NCBI GenBank assembly: GCA_033557465.1
Contig: CM066033.1
Span: 706,151,637 to 706,215,636 of the forward strand
DNA: 64,000 nucleotides
Direction: 5' to 3'
From: Ichthyophis bannanicus
Lineage: Eukaryota; Chordata; Amphibia; Gymnophiona; Ichthyophiidae
Below the pieces are notes generated by a model. It did no database searches and was not told where the DNA came from. It saw nothing but the letters and a program-made list of their open reading frames with translations. Of this stretch, positions 9,538 through 20,267 are shown piece by piece (position 1 is the stretch's first letter; each line of letters opens with the position of its first letter). Position numbers and translations under genes: made by a program.

Positions 9538-12491
9538 ATGGTTCGGAAAAATGTATCCTTGAAGGATACTACCAAAAGCAGAGAGGTTCCACAAAAGAGT
9601 AAAGTAGCCCAAATGCCCTCAAATATGGAGCAGACACAGCTTAAAGATCCCAAATTACCCATGTCTAACAATAGCCAAATTAATATGAATAAAATACAAT
9701 TTCTAAAATGCTTGTATGCAAATGCTAGAAGTCTAAAAAATAAGATGGGAGAGTTAGAATGTATAGCACTAAATGAAAGGTTAGATATGATTGGAATATC
9801 AGAGACATGGTGGAAGGAGGACAACCATTGGGACACTGATACCTGGGTACAAACTATATCGTAATGATAGAGCTGATCAAATTGGTGGAGGGGTTGCTCT
9901 CTATGTTAGAGAGGGCATTGAGTCAGAAAGGATTAAAGTTTTGCAGGAAACAAAATTTGCTGTAGAATCTATATGGTTTGAAATTCCATGTAAAAGGGGG
10001 AAGGCGATGGCAGTGGGGGTGTACTATCGAGCGCCTGGCCAGAATGAACAAATGGATGATGAAATGTTCAAAGAAATCAAGGAAGCTAACAAAAGTTATA
10101 GCGCAGTAATAATAATGGGTGTTTTCAATTACCCCGGTATCGACTGGGTTAGTGTCACAGCAGGACATGCTAGGGAGATAAAGTTCCTAGATGAAATAAA
10201 TGACTGCTTCTTGGAGCAGCTGGTTCATGAACCGACCAGAGGGGGCCATATTAGACCTAGTCCTTAGTGGAACACCAGATCTAGTGCAAGAGATAAGGGT
10301 GTTGGGGCCAGTTGGCAATAGTGATCATAGCATGATCGCCTTTGATTTAATTTGTGGAGGAGGGATAGTAAGGAAATCCACAGTACTACCTTTTAACTTT
10401 CGAAAGGGAGACTATGATAAAATGAGGAAAACAGTTAAGAAAAAACTAAAAGGAGCAGTTGCGAAGGTTAAAGACGTACATCAAGCTTGGGTGTTGTTGA
10501 AAAATACTATCTTGGAAGCCCAGACCAGCTGTATTCCACGCTTTAAGAAAAGTGGAAGGAAGTCCAAAAAACTGCCAGCATGGTTTAAAGGTGAGGTCAG
10601 AGAGGCTGTTGTTGCCAATAAAGCATCTTTCAGGAAATGGAAAAAAGAGCCAAACGACGAAACCTGGAAACAGCACAAGCACTGGCAAGTCAAATGCAAG
10701 GCATTGATAAGGCAGGCAAAGGGAGAATTTGAGAGGAAGCTTGCTGCAGAAGCAAAAACACGAAATAAAGACCTTTTCAAGTACATTCGTAGCAAAAAAC
10801 CTGTGAGAGTCAGTTGATCCATTAGATGATAAAGGGGTTAAAGGAGCACTGAGAGGCGACAAGGCGATAGCGGAGAAACTGAATGAATTCTTTGCTTCGG
10901 TCTTTACTGAGGAAGATGTAGGGATGTTACCCATGACTGAAGTGGTATTTAAAGGTGTGGAAGAATTGAAGGAAATATTGATACATCGGGAAGATGTATT
11001 ACAACTATTAGATAAACTGAAGAGTAGCAAATCACCTGGGCCGGATGGTATATATCCAAGGGTGTTGAAAGAACTGAAATATGAGATTGCAGACCTGCTA
11101 TTAGTAATCTGTGAACTATCATTAAAATCATCTCTAATACCTGAAGATTGGAGGATTGCCAATGTAACACCAATTTTTAAAAAGGGTTCCAGGGGTGATC
11201 CGGGAAACTACAGACCGGTGAGCCTGACATCAGTACTGGGAAAAATGGTAAAAACCATTATAAAGAATAAAATTACTCAGCATGGAGATAGTCATGACCT
11301 AATGGGAGACAGCCAACATGGCTTTAGACAAGGAAGATCTTGTCTTACTAATCTGTTGTTTTTTGAAGGAGTGAATAAACAGGTGGACAAAGGTGAGTCG
11401 GTTGATATTGTGTATCTGGACTTTCAGAAAGCCTTTGACAAGGTCCCTCATCAGAGACTTTTGGCAAAACTAAAGAGTCATGGGATAGGAGGCAGTGTAC
11501 TATTGTGGATCAGGAACTGGTTAAAAGATAGAAAGCAGAGGGTAGGGCTAAATGGCCAATTTTCCCAATGGAGAAAGGTGAATAGTGGTGTACCCCAGGG
11601 ATCTGTGCTGGGTCCGCTGCTTTTTGACATATTCATAAATAACCTGGAAAGTGGAATAACGAGTGAGGTTATCAAATTTGCAGATGACACAAAACTATTT
11701 AAAGTTGTTAAAACCCAAGAGGATTGTGGAAAATTGCAAGAGGATCTTGATTAATTAGAAGACTGGGCATCAAAATGGCAGATGAAATTTAATGTGGACA
11801 AGTGCAAGGTTATGCACCTAGGGAAGAACAACCCAACTATGGTTACACGATGCAAGGTTCCACATTAGGAACCACCACCCAGGAAAAATATTTAGGCGTC
11901 ATTGTGGATACCATGTTAAAACCCTCGGTCCAGTGTGCAGCGGCGGCCAAGAGAGCAAATAGAATGCTAGGTATGATAAGGAAAGGAATGGAAAATAAAG
12001 CAAAAGATATTATAATGCCTCTATGTCGTTCCATGGTGAGACCGCACCTTGAATATTGTGTGCAGTTCTGGTCGCCGTATCTTAAAAAGGATATAGTGAT
12101 TTTAGAAAAGGTTCAGAGAAGAGCCACCAAAATGGTAAAGGGGATGGAAGGATACTCCTATGAAGAAAGGCTAAAAAGGTTAGGGCTCTTTAACCTGGAA
12201 AAGAGACGGCTGAGGGGAGATATGATAGAAGTCTATAAATTAATGAACGGAGTGGAACGGTTAAACGTAGATCGATTGTTTACCTTATCAGAATATAGAA
12301 AGACTAGGGGACATGCAATGAAGCTACAGGGTAAACTATTTAAGACTAATAAAAGAAAATATTTTTTCACTCAACGTGTAATCAAACTCTGGAATTTGTT
12401 ACCGGAGGATGTAGTAAAGGCTGTTAGTGTAGCTGGGTTTAAAAAAGGTTTGGACAAGTTCCTGGAGGAAAGGTCCATAAACCATTATTAA
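9538..12491 (+). pseudogene. CR1-F ORF2 (AP endonuclease and reverse transcriptase)
   Basis: CR1 ORF2 polyprotein, responsible for target nicking and target-primed reverse transcription. Frames change near 9,850, 10,240, 10,817 and 11,750. The endonuclease shows NARSLKNKM, GISETWW, GGGVALYVR and GNSDHSM, but the catalytic GDFN box reads GVFN. The reverse transcriptase shows SPGPDGIYPRVLK, NYRPVSLTSVLGK, QHGFRQGRSC, YLDFQKAFDKV, GVPQGSVLGPLLF and the catalytic FADDTKLF near 11,680. The C-terminal domain ([41 protein letters not shown]) ends at 12,491. Clearly non-functional. Confidence 0.9.
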
Positions 12492-12660
12492 GAAGGGACC
12501 CAGGATATCAATGCTTGATCCAGTACAAGTATTGTGGAACCTGTGTCTTTTGGGGAAACTGCTAGGTACTTGTGACCTAGATTGGCCACTGTTGGAAACA
12601 GGATACTGGGCTTGATGGACCTTGGTCTGACCCAGTATGGCATATCTTATGTTCTTATGT

Positions 12661-13282
12661 AACATGGATTAGCAACATTGGGTAATAGTCAGTGGGCTTG
12701 ATGAGTCTCGGCAAACTCTCCGTAACATCTTGGATTTTGGCACCAGGCAGACAGCATACCTCTCTGGGCATCAAGTCTGGTCGGCAGATGGACGCCTCAG
12801 TACCCCTCAGAAGAGAGTCTCCAACCACCACTACCCTTTGTTTCCTTCTGGTCACTGATTCTGCAACTTTGGGGTACTTGAACTCTGCTTCTTCCCTTTC
12901 CAGGGATGCTTTCACCTCCTCCACTTCCAGGGCTGCATAATGGTTCTTTAGTTCAAGGGCTGGAGAAGTTGGATTGGTTATTTTGCAGGCCCTGGTGACT
13001 TGTGTCCAACCATCGATATTCTGTTGGCACCCATCTTCTCCTGTGCTGGAGAGCTTGGTTGCTGCAAGAAGCATCTCATCAGTGTACTTCTCACTGTCTT
13101 GAATGCTCCTCAGCCTCGCCACCTCCTCTCTGAGTTCCTCCACTTGTTTCCTCAGAGCTTCAGCATGCAGGCACCCTGCACATGGAACTGGTCCTTCAAC
13201 TGGCATTAGGACCTCTGTCTGGACCGAGGCAGAAGCTTGTAACGGGGGCAACAGCTTTAGCAATACGATTTTTCCCAGCCAT
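12661..13282 (-). pseudogene. Host CR1 ORF1, N-terminal part
   Basis: The minus-strand ORF1 N-terminus of the CR1 that hosts CR1-F, DIRS-A and DIRS-C. An ATG at 13,282 opens MAGKNRIAK and a one-base shift leads into the main frame. That frame has a CAGCLH segment, a coiled coil (ALRKQVEELREEVARL) and the esterase start VVVVGDSLLRGTEASI. The fragment stops at LLIHV exactly where CR1-F begins, and the missing GTND block is found at 7,703-7,690. Confidence 0.85.
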
Positions 13283-13735
13283 TGTTCTATTCGTGGAGCT
13301 TAGGTATCTGTTAAAACAAAAGAGAGAGATCTACCAAGTACCAGCCGGTTTCCCAGCTGTCCTTTCAGAGAAAAAGCAGTTAAATATCTCTAATTATATT
13401 CAAAATGTGCTGGTCCAATTCTCTGTGATTTGTTAAAGAGGGAGGTGCCCTATAAAGCAAGACTGCTCACTGGGGGTGGGTGGGAGTCGGGGTGGGTAGG
13501 GAGGGAACTAACACCTGATTAGGTGTTAACAGTTTCCAAACTTGAGGAGGTTACTAGAGTTCAGCAACCTACTGTGCTCAAGGAAAGTTCCCCTAAAGCA
13601 CCAAAAAGAAAGTAACCTTGCTTTAAAAAATATACAAAAAACCCTTTTAAGAGCTCCCAGTCAGAGAGCTAGCAATGTAATATAATAAAAACAAACAAAC
13701 AAACAAACCCTCAAATCCTTAGTTTGTTGAACTGT
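13283..13735 (-). other. Probable host CR1 5' untranslated region
   Basis: No coding potential. A G-rich tract (13,470-13,505) and an AACACCTGATTAGGTGTT inverted repeat (about 13,510-13,530) lie upstream of the minus-strand ORF1. The tract resembles, on the opposite strand, the C-rich tract at about 8,240-8,270 upstream of CR1-F ORF1. The 5' end of the LINE is put near 13,735 because RNase H-like coding sequence of another element begins there, but no clean junction is visible. Confidence 0.5.
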
Positions 13736-14170
13736 AGAGCCCTGGTTAGGTCAGCTCAGCACCAGTTGCTGAGGGATCCGCTCCCCTGTCCCCAGACCAC
13801 CTGGCAGTTCTTGCAGTGGTGTCTACGGTCAAAGAATCAGTTGAAGGGAATGCCTCTGGAGGCGTCAGTGTGGATTCTACTGACGACAGTGTGGATTCTA
13901 CAGATGCCAGCCTCACAGACTGGGGAGCACATTGCGAGATGCAGTTAGCTCAGGGGCGCTGGTTGTCCACGGAGAGTGCCTGACCCATCAACCAACTGGA
14001 GATGCGAGTGGTGTTCTTGGCCTTGCAGAGTTTTCAAGGTCACCTACAGGGAAAGGCGGTGCGAGTGTTTTCGGACAACGTCAGCACAGTCGCCTACATC
14101 AATTGTCAAGGGGGCACGGGCAGCACCCAGTTGGAGGACGAGATTGCTCCACTAATGGTCTACCTACCTC
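13736..14170 (+). pseudogene. RNase H fragment of a family-2 DIRS
   Basis: A decayed fragment homologous to the RNase H region of the family-2 elements at 52,300-52,850 and 59,100-59,560. Conserved pieces are KGMPLEASVW, an MPASQTG/HIARC stretch corresponding to the first Asp region, QLEMRVVFLALQSFQGHLQGK, and RVFSDNVSTVAYINCQGGTGS ending near 14,165. Several frame changes are needed. It is truncated at both ends and is followed by AT-rich repeat DNA. Confidence 0.75.
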
Positions 14171-14340
14171 CCCTTTCTGGTTATTTAATTATTTATTAAT
14201 TTTAGTATCTTACATGGGTTTATTTATTACGTATGGTTTTATTGTTTTTTAATCCCTTTTTTTAATCTTTTGCTTGTCTTTTTAATCCTTTGGAGTTATA
14301 TACATATTTTTTTTTAATCTGGCACGCATTGCAAATGTTG

Positions 14341-15002
14341 GACATATATATATATTTATTTAAACTGGCACGTAATGTAAATACTGGATATATATTAAGA
14401 TTAATTTATCCATCTCTTTTCTCCCTTATGGTAGGATGTCTTCCCGCCACAATGAGCATTCACATAATCAATAGTTGGTTGTTGGCATTTAGTGATATTA
14501 TACACAAACCTTTTTATTATATAGTCCCGTTTTTAGTTTAATACATAAGTTTATAATTTCACATTTTATTTTAATACACAGTGTTTGGCCTTTTAACCTG
14601 TAGTTCACAAATATCTATATAGTTTTTTTTGTGTAGAGATACCGCATTGATTCACACGGACTTCATAGACCCCACGGACTTCATAGATGAACTCACTCAT
14701 TTTTGGAGCTCCTTTAGAAGTTTTACTTGCCCACTGAGGGACTCAGGAAGTAAGGTCTGGTTTACAGCAAATTGTCCCCATGTTTTCTTTTACCAGCACA
14801 CAACGGTTTTCAGCCAATCAGGTGAGGTGGCTGTTTTCCCACGGTTTGGGATTTTATTTTTAGAGCACAAGTGTGGGCGGTCTCCGAATCGAGTGGAGAC
14901 ATTTCATACATGGATGTGTAAGACGTTTTAAGTGTTTTTGAAGGTAAAGGATTGACACTTATTCTTAAAACTGTCCCTCACCGGGTCTTGCAAGTAATTT
15001 TA
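14341..15002. repeat. AT-rich ~660-bp tandem repeat, unit 1
   Basis: Unit 1 starts at a GACATATATATA tract and contains AAACTGGCACG, ATTAAGATTAATTTATCCA, a GGTAGGATGTCTTCC block, ACATAATCAATAGTTGGTTG, CACACGGACTTCATAG and GGTCTCCGAATCGAG. The same order of blocks recurs about 660 bp later, split by an insertion. It has no ORF with recognisable homology. Whether it belongs to a satellite or to the direct repeats of a larger element cannot be decided here. Confidence 0.7.
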
Positions 15003-15054
15003 GACATATACATATATTTTTTAAACTGGTACGAATTGTAAATGTTGGATATAT

Positions 15055-16438
15055 TGTTGCGCCCCGTGCCCAGGCGGTCGCCTATAGGCCGGGACGTGCC
15101 TTTGTATTGTCCTTAAATAAGGAATCCAGAGCCGAGGCTTCTGGGAGTTGTAGTTGTGAGGTCTCAAACAATAAAGTTGTGACTCGAGGGTTTTAGGCAA
15201 ACACAGGAATTTTTATTTTCCTTTCCAAAATAGCATTCAAAAACTCAACGCATGGCAAAATCAATGGTATTCTTCTCCATACAAAAATTCTAACAAAAAG
15301 GACCCTTTTTCACCAGAACAGAACACTACAACTGCTTCTATCAGCTTTAAGCACAAATAGCTGTTTCCTTTTAAACTTTCAACATTCAAAAATAAAGCTT
15401 TAACTGCTTCTGCCAGCTTTAAGCACGTGTAGTTGTCTCTTTCAAACTTTCAGCATTCAAATATAAAGCTTTAAGTGCTTCTGTCAGCTTTAAGCATATG
15501 TGGCGGTTACTTTCAAAGCTTTCAGCATTCAAAATAACACTTTAACTGTTTCTGTCAGTTTTACCAGGACAATTTGTTTCTAGGTTTTTCTCCTTTCAAA
15601 ACCTAGCACTTTTACGCTGTTTTCTTACATAGAGAGCAAGCCATTAATGATTCTACAGACTCCTGGTCAGAATCATAACCCTCCGTTTGCATTTCTTCAT
15701 AACCTGTGTCTGTTATATCTGGGTTTAAATCAGCTTGCAAAAACTCAGGCTTAATCTCTTCTAACAGCTCTAGGACCTTTCTCAGTGAGACTTCTCTTTG
15801 TACTCAGGGTTCTTAGCAGGCACATGGAGATTCTTTTCTCTCATTAACCGGCACAGAGCCTCTAACTGGCTTACAGTACTTTTATTTACAGTTCTATTCA
15901 CACACCTTTTGGGAGTTGGCAGTTTTCCAGCCGGTTCATGAGCTGCTGCTATCGTACCTTGCTCCTTGTCAGTAGCTCTCCCAGGCAAAACCCTCCTGCC
16001 TCCAGAATCAACTGCAGTGCCCCTGCAATACTGACTTCCTTCTGGACCGTGGCTCCCTGTGTGCTGGTTTCCTTTGGAATCCTTTCTGGTGCTGACCCTG
16101 TTAACTCTTTGTCCTTCAGCTCCCCTGAAGTTTCTTTCTCCTTCTGCACCCCTGGTGGTCCTTCCGTTTCCCTGGTGGTCTCTCCCCACTCTTCTAGTCC
16201 CCTGGGCTTATATGAGTGTGCCTGAACTATCGGACCGTGCTCCTCCCTCAGGTGCCTCTCATTAACTTCACAGCTTGCCTCAGAGCTTGGGCGTGGTCTG
16301 TACCCAGCAACTACATGTGTTTTTTTTCTCTTTGCCTGCAGTCTGAAAACCACTGCTTTCTGGCCTGTCTCTTTCCTTAAAGGTAAAAGCCTGTTTTTCT
16401 TCCAGTTCCATAGGCTCAGATACACTTTTCCCATCACA
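15055..16438. mobile_element. LTR-like insertion (TG...CA, 1,384 bp), probable solo LTR
   Basis: The insertion begins TGTTGCGCC and ends ATCACA, so it has TG...CA ends with a short TGT/ACA inversion. It is flanked by ATATAT on both sides (15,049-15,054 and 16,439-16,444), although in an AT-rich target this weakens the duplication as evidence. It splits an otherwise continuous repeat unit, so it is an insertion. It contains an AATAAA near 15,169 and a repeated AAGCTTTAACTGCTTCTGTCAGCTTTAAGCA-type motif (several imperfect copies, 15,340-15,560). No gag, pol or primer-binding site is seen, consistent with a solo LTR or a short non-autonomous element. Confidence 0.55.
15782..16434 (-). CDS. Unrecognised ORFs inside the LTR-like insertion
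   Basis: On the minus strand an ATG at 16,434, four bases from the element end, opens a frame to 15,949. An overlapping frame runs 16,189-15,782. The first is basic at its start (KVYLSLWNWKKNR) and then rich in Glu, Lys and Gly. The second is Gly/Arg/Thr rich, ending KNLHVPAKNPEYKEKSH. I recognise no domain. The composition could reflect non-coding GC-rich LTR sequence, so translation is doubtful. Confidence 0.2.
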
Positions 16439-17090
16439 ATATATTAAGATTAATTTATCCAACCTCTTTTCTCCGTTATGGTAGGATGTTTTCCCTCCAC
16501 AATAAGTAGTCACATAATCAATAGTTAGTTGGTTGTTTGTATTTAATAATATTATACACAAACATTTTTTACTATATTGTCCCATTTTTAGTTAATACAT
16601 AATTTATAATTTTACAATTTATCATTTTTATTCACAATGATTGTCCCTTAACCTGTAGTGCACGAACAAATCTCTATGTAGGGTTTTGTGTATAGATACG
16701 GCATCGGTTCACACGGACTTCATAGGTCCCCACAGTCTTCATAGGTCCCCACGGACGTCATAGATGAACTCACTCCTTTTTGGAGCTTCTTTAGAAGTTT
16801 TAATTGTTCACTGAGGGACATAGGAAGTAAGATCTGTTTTACAGCAATTTGTCTCAATGTTTCTGTTGGCAGTACACAACGTTTTCCAGCCAATCAGGTG
16901 AGGTGGCTGGTTTCCCACGGTTCGGGGTTTATTTTTAGAGCGCAAGTGCGGGCGGTCTCCGAATCGAGTGGAGACATTTCATACACGGATGTTTGTGTAA
17001 GAACCTTTAAGCGTTCTTGAAGGTAAAGGATTGAACATCATTCTTAAACTGTCCCTCACCAGGTCTTGCAAGTAATTTTAGATAAACATA

Positions 17091-17946
17091 TAAAAGCGTT
17101 TCTGATATTGACCTTCTGGCTATAGCTGAAACAGTAGTTATTTAAAAGCACATGAATATATTAAGCATGTTCCCAGAAGAAGCTAAAACATAATTATATA
17201 TGATAGAAGTATGGTTTGCTCTGACTGGCTCTTTATAATTTATAATATAACAATCTTAGGATATGGTTTCTATATATTAATTTATGAATGCATAAATGCT
17301 ACCACCACAACATAGTATTTGCCCTAAAGGTTCACTCCCTCACTTTCTGTTCCATAAATGAGTGCAGTAAGCAGTAATTTTTGCTTTTGGTTTTAAGAAA
17401 CAAAATATTACAATTAGTAATGAGCACAACAAAAATATAATGTTGGATCATGCTGATTTGCTCTTGCTATTACAAAGTGACGTATGATAGTTTTGTTTTA
17501 AACACATGTATCGTTTATTCATAGTTCATGTTTTTAATTTTTAAATATGATGCCCCATCCTTTATAGTTTTGCCTGAACATAGTTTTTAGTTTTTTCAAA
17601 ATTTTAATGCTATATTAATTATTTATTTTTTTATGTTTTCTAATTTGTCTCTTTAAATCAATTTTCTTATTTCATTTTTTAGTTCACAAGACCTATATAT
17701 GGGCTAACATACAATAGAGGTACCTGTATAAAAATTTCAGTCCATGGTTTTATGTCACACCCCTACACAATGATTTTACATGTTTTTATGTGACCAATTA
17801 TCATTTTATCATAAAATGGTTTTATATTTATGTGCGATTATTAACATTTGTTCATGGTATTTATAATTATGTTTTTAGTTATTTTATGTGCTTGCAGTAT
17901 TTGTTTTAATTTGTAATTCGCTTATGATTTAATTACAATTTGTATA
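17091..17946. other. AT-rich intergenic stretch, no gene seen
   Basis: About 850 bp of AT-rich DNA with scattered poly-T and TTTTA motifs. No recognisable coding or repeat boundary apart from the DIRS-B left end at 17,947. Possibly the outer part of the same AT-rich repeat family. Confidence 0.5.
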
Positions 17947-18125
17947 TTTCTCCAGGACCAAGCAGGAAGTCAGTCCTCACTTATGGGTGACGTCGGCGCC
18001 GACGGAGCCCCCGCGGAGCAATTTTCCCCAGCTTTCAAAGAAAGCCTTTGGGAATTGCAGCGCGCATGCGCGGTCGTCTTCCCGCCCGAAGGTGCCATCT
18101 TAGCCAGTCTTCTTTTTTCCGCGGA
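17947..18125 (+). repeat. DIRS-B left inverted terminal repeat
   Basis: The sequence from TTTCTCCAGG through GACGTCGGCGCCGACGGAGC and GCGCGCATGCGC is found inverted at about 23,515-23,665. The GTCGGCGCCGAC palindrome occupies the same place as GTCGGTACCGAC in DIRS-A. Confidence 0.82.
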
Positions 18126-18328
18126 GCCCTACAGACGTCCCCGTCTTGTCCCCGCGAAAAAGTTGATTTTCTTCTTTATTTTATCCTTTTTCTTTCGGTT
18201 CGACGCCGATCGTTTTCCCGCCCGGACTCGCGACGCCGGTCTCGAGTCCTCTTACTTTTTTTCGGCTTTCGTTTTCGTTTTCCCTGGCAGCCCGGTCCTT
18301 TGACCTCGCAGGGGCCCTTTTTCCCCCG

Positions 18329-20252
18329 ATGGCTGCCAGTGGGTTTAAGCGGTGTGGTCGGTGTGACCGAAATATGTCACTAACCGACACACACGACTTT
18401 TGCCTCCGCTGCCTGGGCCCGGATCATGAGGAACTGATCTGTGGGCCCTGCAGCAAACTGTCCTCAAAGGCGTTGAGAAGTCGGCGGCATCAGCGTGAGA
18501 GAATCTTCGCTGACCCCAGCCGTACCCGGACCTCGTCGGAGGCCTCCGTGTCGAAAGGCTCCAGCTCGGACCGTCGCCGGAGCTCCTCCGACCGGGGTTC
18601 TCCCTCCGGGGACCATCGTCGGAAGGAAAAACCCCGCGAGGGCGGCGTCGGTGGACGCTCCTGGCTCCGCGAGGGCCAGGTCGCATAGCCCCGACAGCCG
18701 CCCCGGGTCCTTGGAGAAGGAACACATCCCGAAGCGACCTCGCCTGGAGTCGGAGATGCCTGCCCGGGTAAGTCCTGTGGTCCTTCTGGACTCGCCTCCG
18801 CGACAGCCGACGTCGGGCCCGACGCTGTCGGGGCCCGAGTCGGGGGCTGCTGGGTCACCTGAGCTCGGACTCAGGTTGACGGCCTTGGAGAGCAGACTGT
18901 CTGCCTTCATGGACCAGCAGAGGGCACTGCTCGCTGGCTTCGCTGGCGCCGCTGCCCCGACCGCCGGGACGTCGACGTCCAAGTCGACCCCGGAGACCGA
19001 GCCGATCCTCGAGTCGATGAGAACTCGAGTCGATCCTCGGTCGAGGTCGCCCTCGGCCTCCCGTTCGGGACCGAGGTCGCCGACGCCGACTCCCTCGGCG
19101 TCGGGGCGGCTGGCGCCGCACCCTGCCCGGGCCGACCCCACCGAGTCCTCGTCGGAGTCGGTCTGGGAGTCTGAGGAGGAAGAGTCACCTGATTCTTTCC
19201 GGACTCGGTGTGTCCCATCGGACTCACCGGAGTCCGAGCCTCGGAAGCAGTCCCCCCCGGAGGATGCCCGGTTCTCGGACTTCGTTAGGGATATGGCCAA
19301 GGCTTTGGCCTTCCCTGCGGATCCCGAGGAGGAGCCTCGAGCCGAAGAGCTCGACGCCCTCCAGTATGACTCTCCCGCGAGGGAACACTTTACTGTGCCG
19401 GTTCCTCCTATGCTGGAACGACTACTCTTCCGCATGTGGGAGAGTCCGGCCTCCTCGCCGGTCCTGAGCAAGCGGGTCGATTCTATCTATCGGGTCCGCA
19501 CGAGCCCTGGCTTTCAAAAGGCACAGCTGCCACACCATTCCATGGTAGTGGAATCGGCCATGCATCGTCTTAAGAGCCAGAAGATGCACTCCTCGGTGCC
19601 TCCTGGACGGGAGGCCCGTAACCTGGATGGCCTTGGCAAGAAGTGCTTCCAGGGCTCTATGCTCGCCTGTCGTGTCCAGACTTACCAGCTCTACATGGGC
19701 ATGTATCTCCGGGATCTGGCTAAAGAGCTAGCCGGATTCTCCGCTGGTCTCTCCGAGGAGCCCTTGCGGAGGTTCCTAGCCTTGTCCACGGGCATTCGGG
19801 AATGCTCAAAGTTCATGTCCCGAGCAGCCTATGATGGCTTTGAAGCCTCGGCTCGAGTAGCCGCAGCCGGCATCGGTGCCCGCCGACAGGCTTGGCTTCA
19901 GTCGTCCGACCTTGAGCCCTGGGTACAGGACAAGTTGGTCGATGTCCCCTGCCGAGGCGAAAACCTCTTTGGCAAGCCCATGGCGGAAAAGACTGCACAA
20001 ATTGAGACTGAGACTCTCACCAGGACCAGGCTTTCTAGGAAGACCTCCGCCCCTTCCCAGAAAAAGAAGGGCTCGGGGAAAAAGTCCTTTTACCCGAGGA
20101 AGGCGGCTGCCTACAAACAATACCCCCATTATCAGGCCCCTGCAGCTCCCCAACAGGGCCAGCAGGCCAAGGGACGGGGTAACGGGTCCCGTAGGCAGCA
20201 AGCCCCCAAGCCTGCACCACCAGCCCCTGCTCAGCAGGGTGGGGGCTTTTGA
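18329..20252 (+). pseudogene. DIRS-B gag-like ORF1 (one frameshift)
   Basis: Gag-like protein starting at ATG 18,329 (MAASGFKRCGRCDRNM). An N-terminal Cys/His module, CGRC...DTHDFCLRCLGPDH...CGPC, resembles a small zinc-binding domain and is shared by all family-1 copies here. The first frame is disrupted at an A5C4 run (18,627-18,635), after which the original reading continues in the frame of 18,495-20,252. Then come a Ser/Pro/Arg-rich linker, an acidic patch, and a conserved C-terminal domain (FTVPVPPMLERLL, PHHSMVVESAMHRLKSQ, YQLYMGMYLRDLAKEL, LEPWVQDKLVDVPCRGENLFGK). It ends in a basic tail and TGA 20,250-20,252. One indel from intact, so it could also be a sequencing error. Confidence 0.82.
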
Positions 20253-20267
20253 CTCGCTCAGCATAGC

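Larger units (their letters stand above)
7709..12660 (+). mobile_element. CR1-F: nearly full-length CR1 LINE
   Basis: A 4.95-kb CR1 with 5' untranslated repeats, ORF1 (zinc-ribbon, coiled coil and esterase), ORF2 (endonuclease and reverse transcriptase) and a 3' end of ATCTTATGTTCTTATGT type. It is flanked by AACAT at 7,704-7,708 and 12,661-12,665, and the flanks join into one reading frame of an antiparallel CR1 ORF1. Both ORFs contain stops and frameshifts. The very 5' end (7,711-7,757) duplicates about 48 bp of its own RT region (about 10,975-11,022). Confidence 0.88.
15003..17090. repeat. AT-rich ~660-bp tandem repeat, unit 2 (interrupted)
   Basis: The second copy runs 15,003-15,054 and resumes at 16,439. 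It repeats ATTAAGATTAATTTATCCA, GGTAGGATGTTTTCC, the CACACGGACTTCATAGGTCC block (with a small internal duplication) and GGTCTCCGAATCGAG, and ends in CAGGTCTTGCAAGTAATTTTAGA. The 1.38 kb between the two parts is a separate insertion. Confidence 0.7.

Noticed and set aside
15055..16438. Reading the LTR-like insertion as a viral LTR with accessory gene
   Set aside because: TG...CA ends fit many LTR elements. Without pol, primer-binding site or recognisable protein homology there is no basis for assigning it to a retrovirus.
18464..19471. 335-aa open frame on the minus strand
   Set aside because: It is the antisense of the GC-rich, Ser/Arg-coding gag linker of DIRS-B. The composition keeps several frames open, and it has no domain or homologue in the other gag copies.
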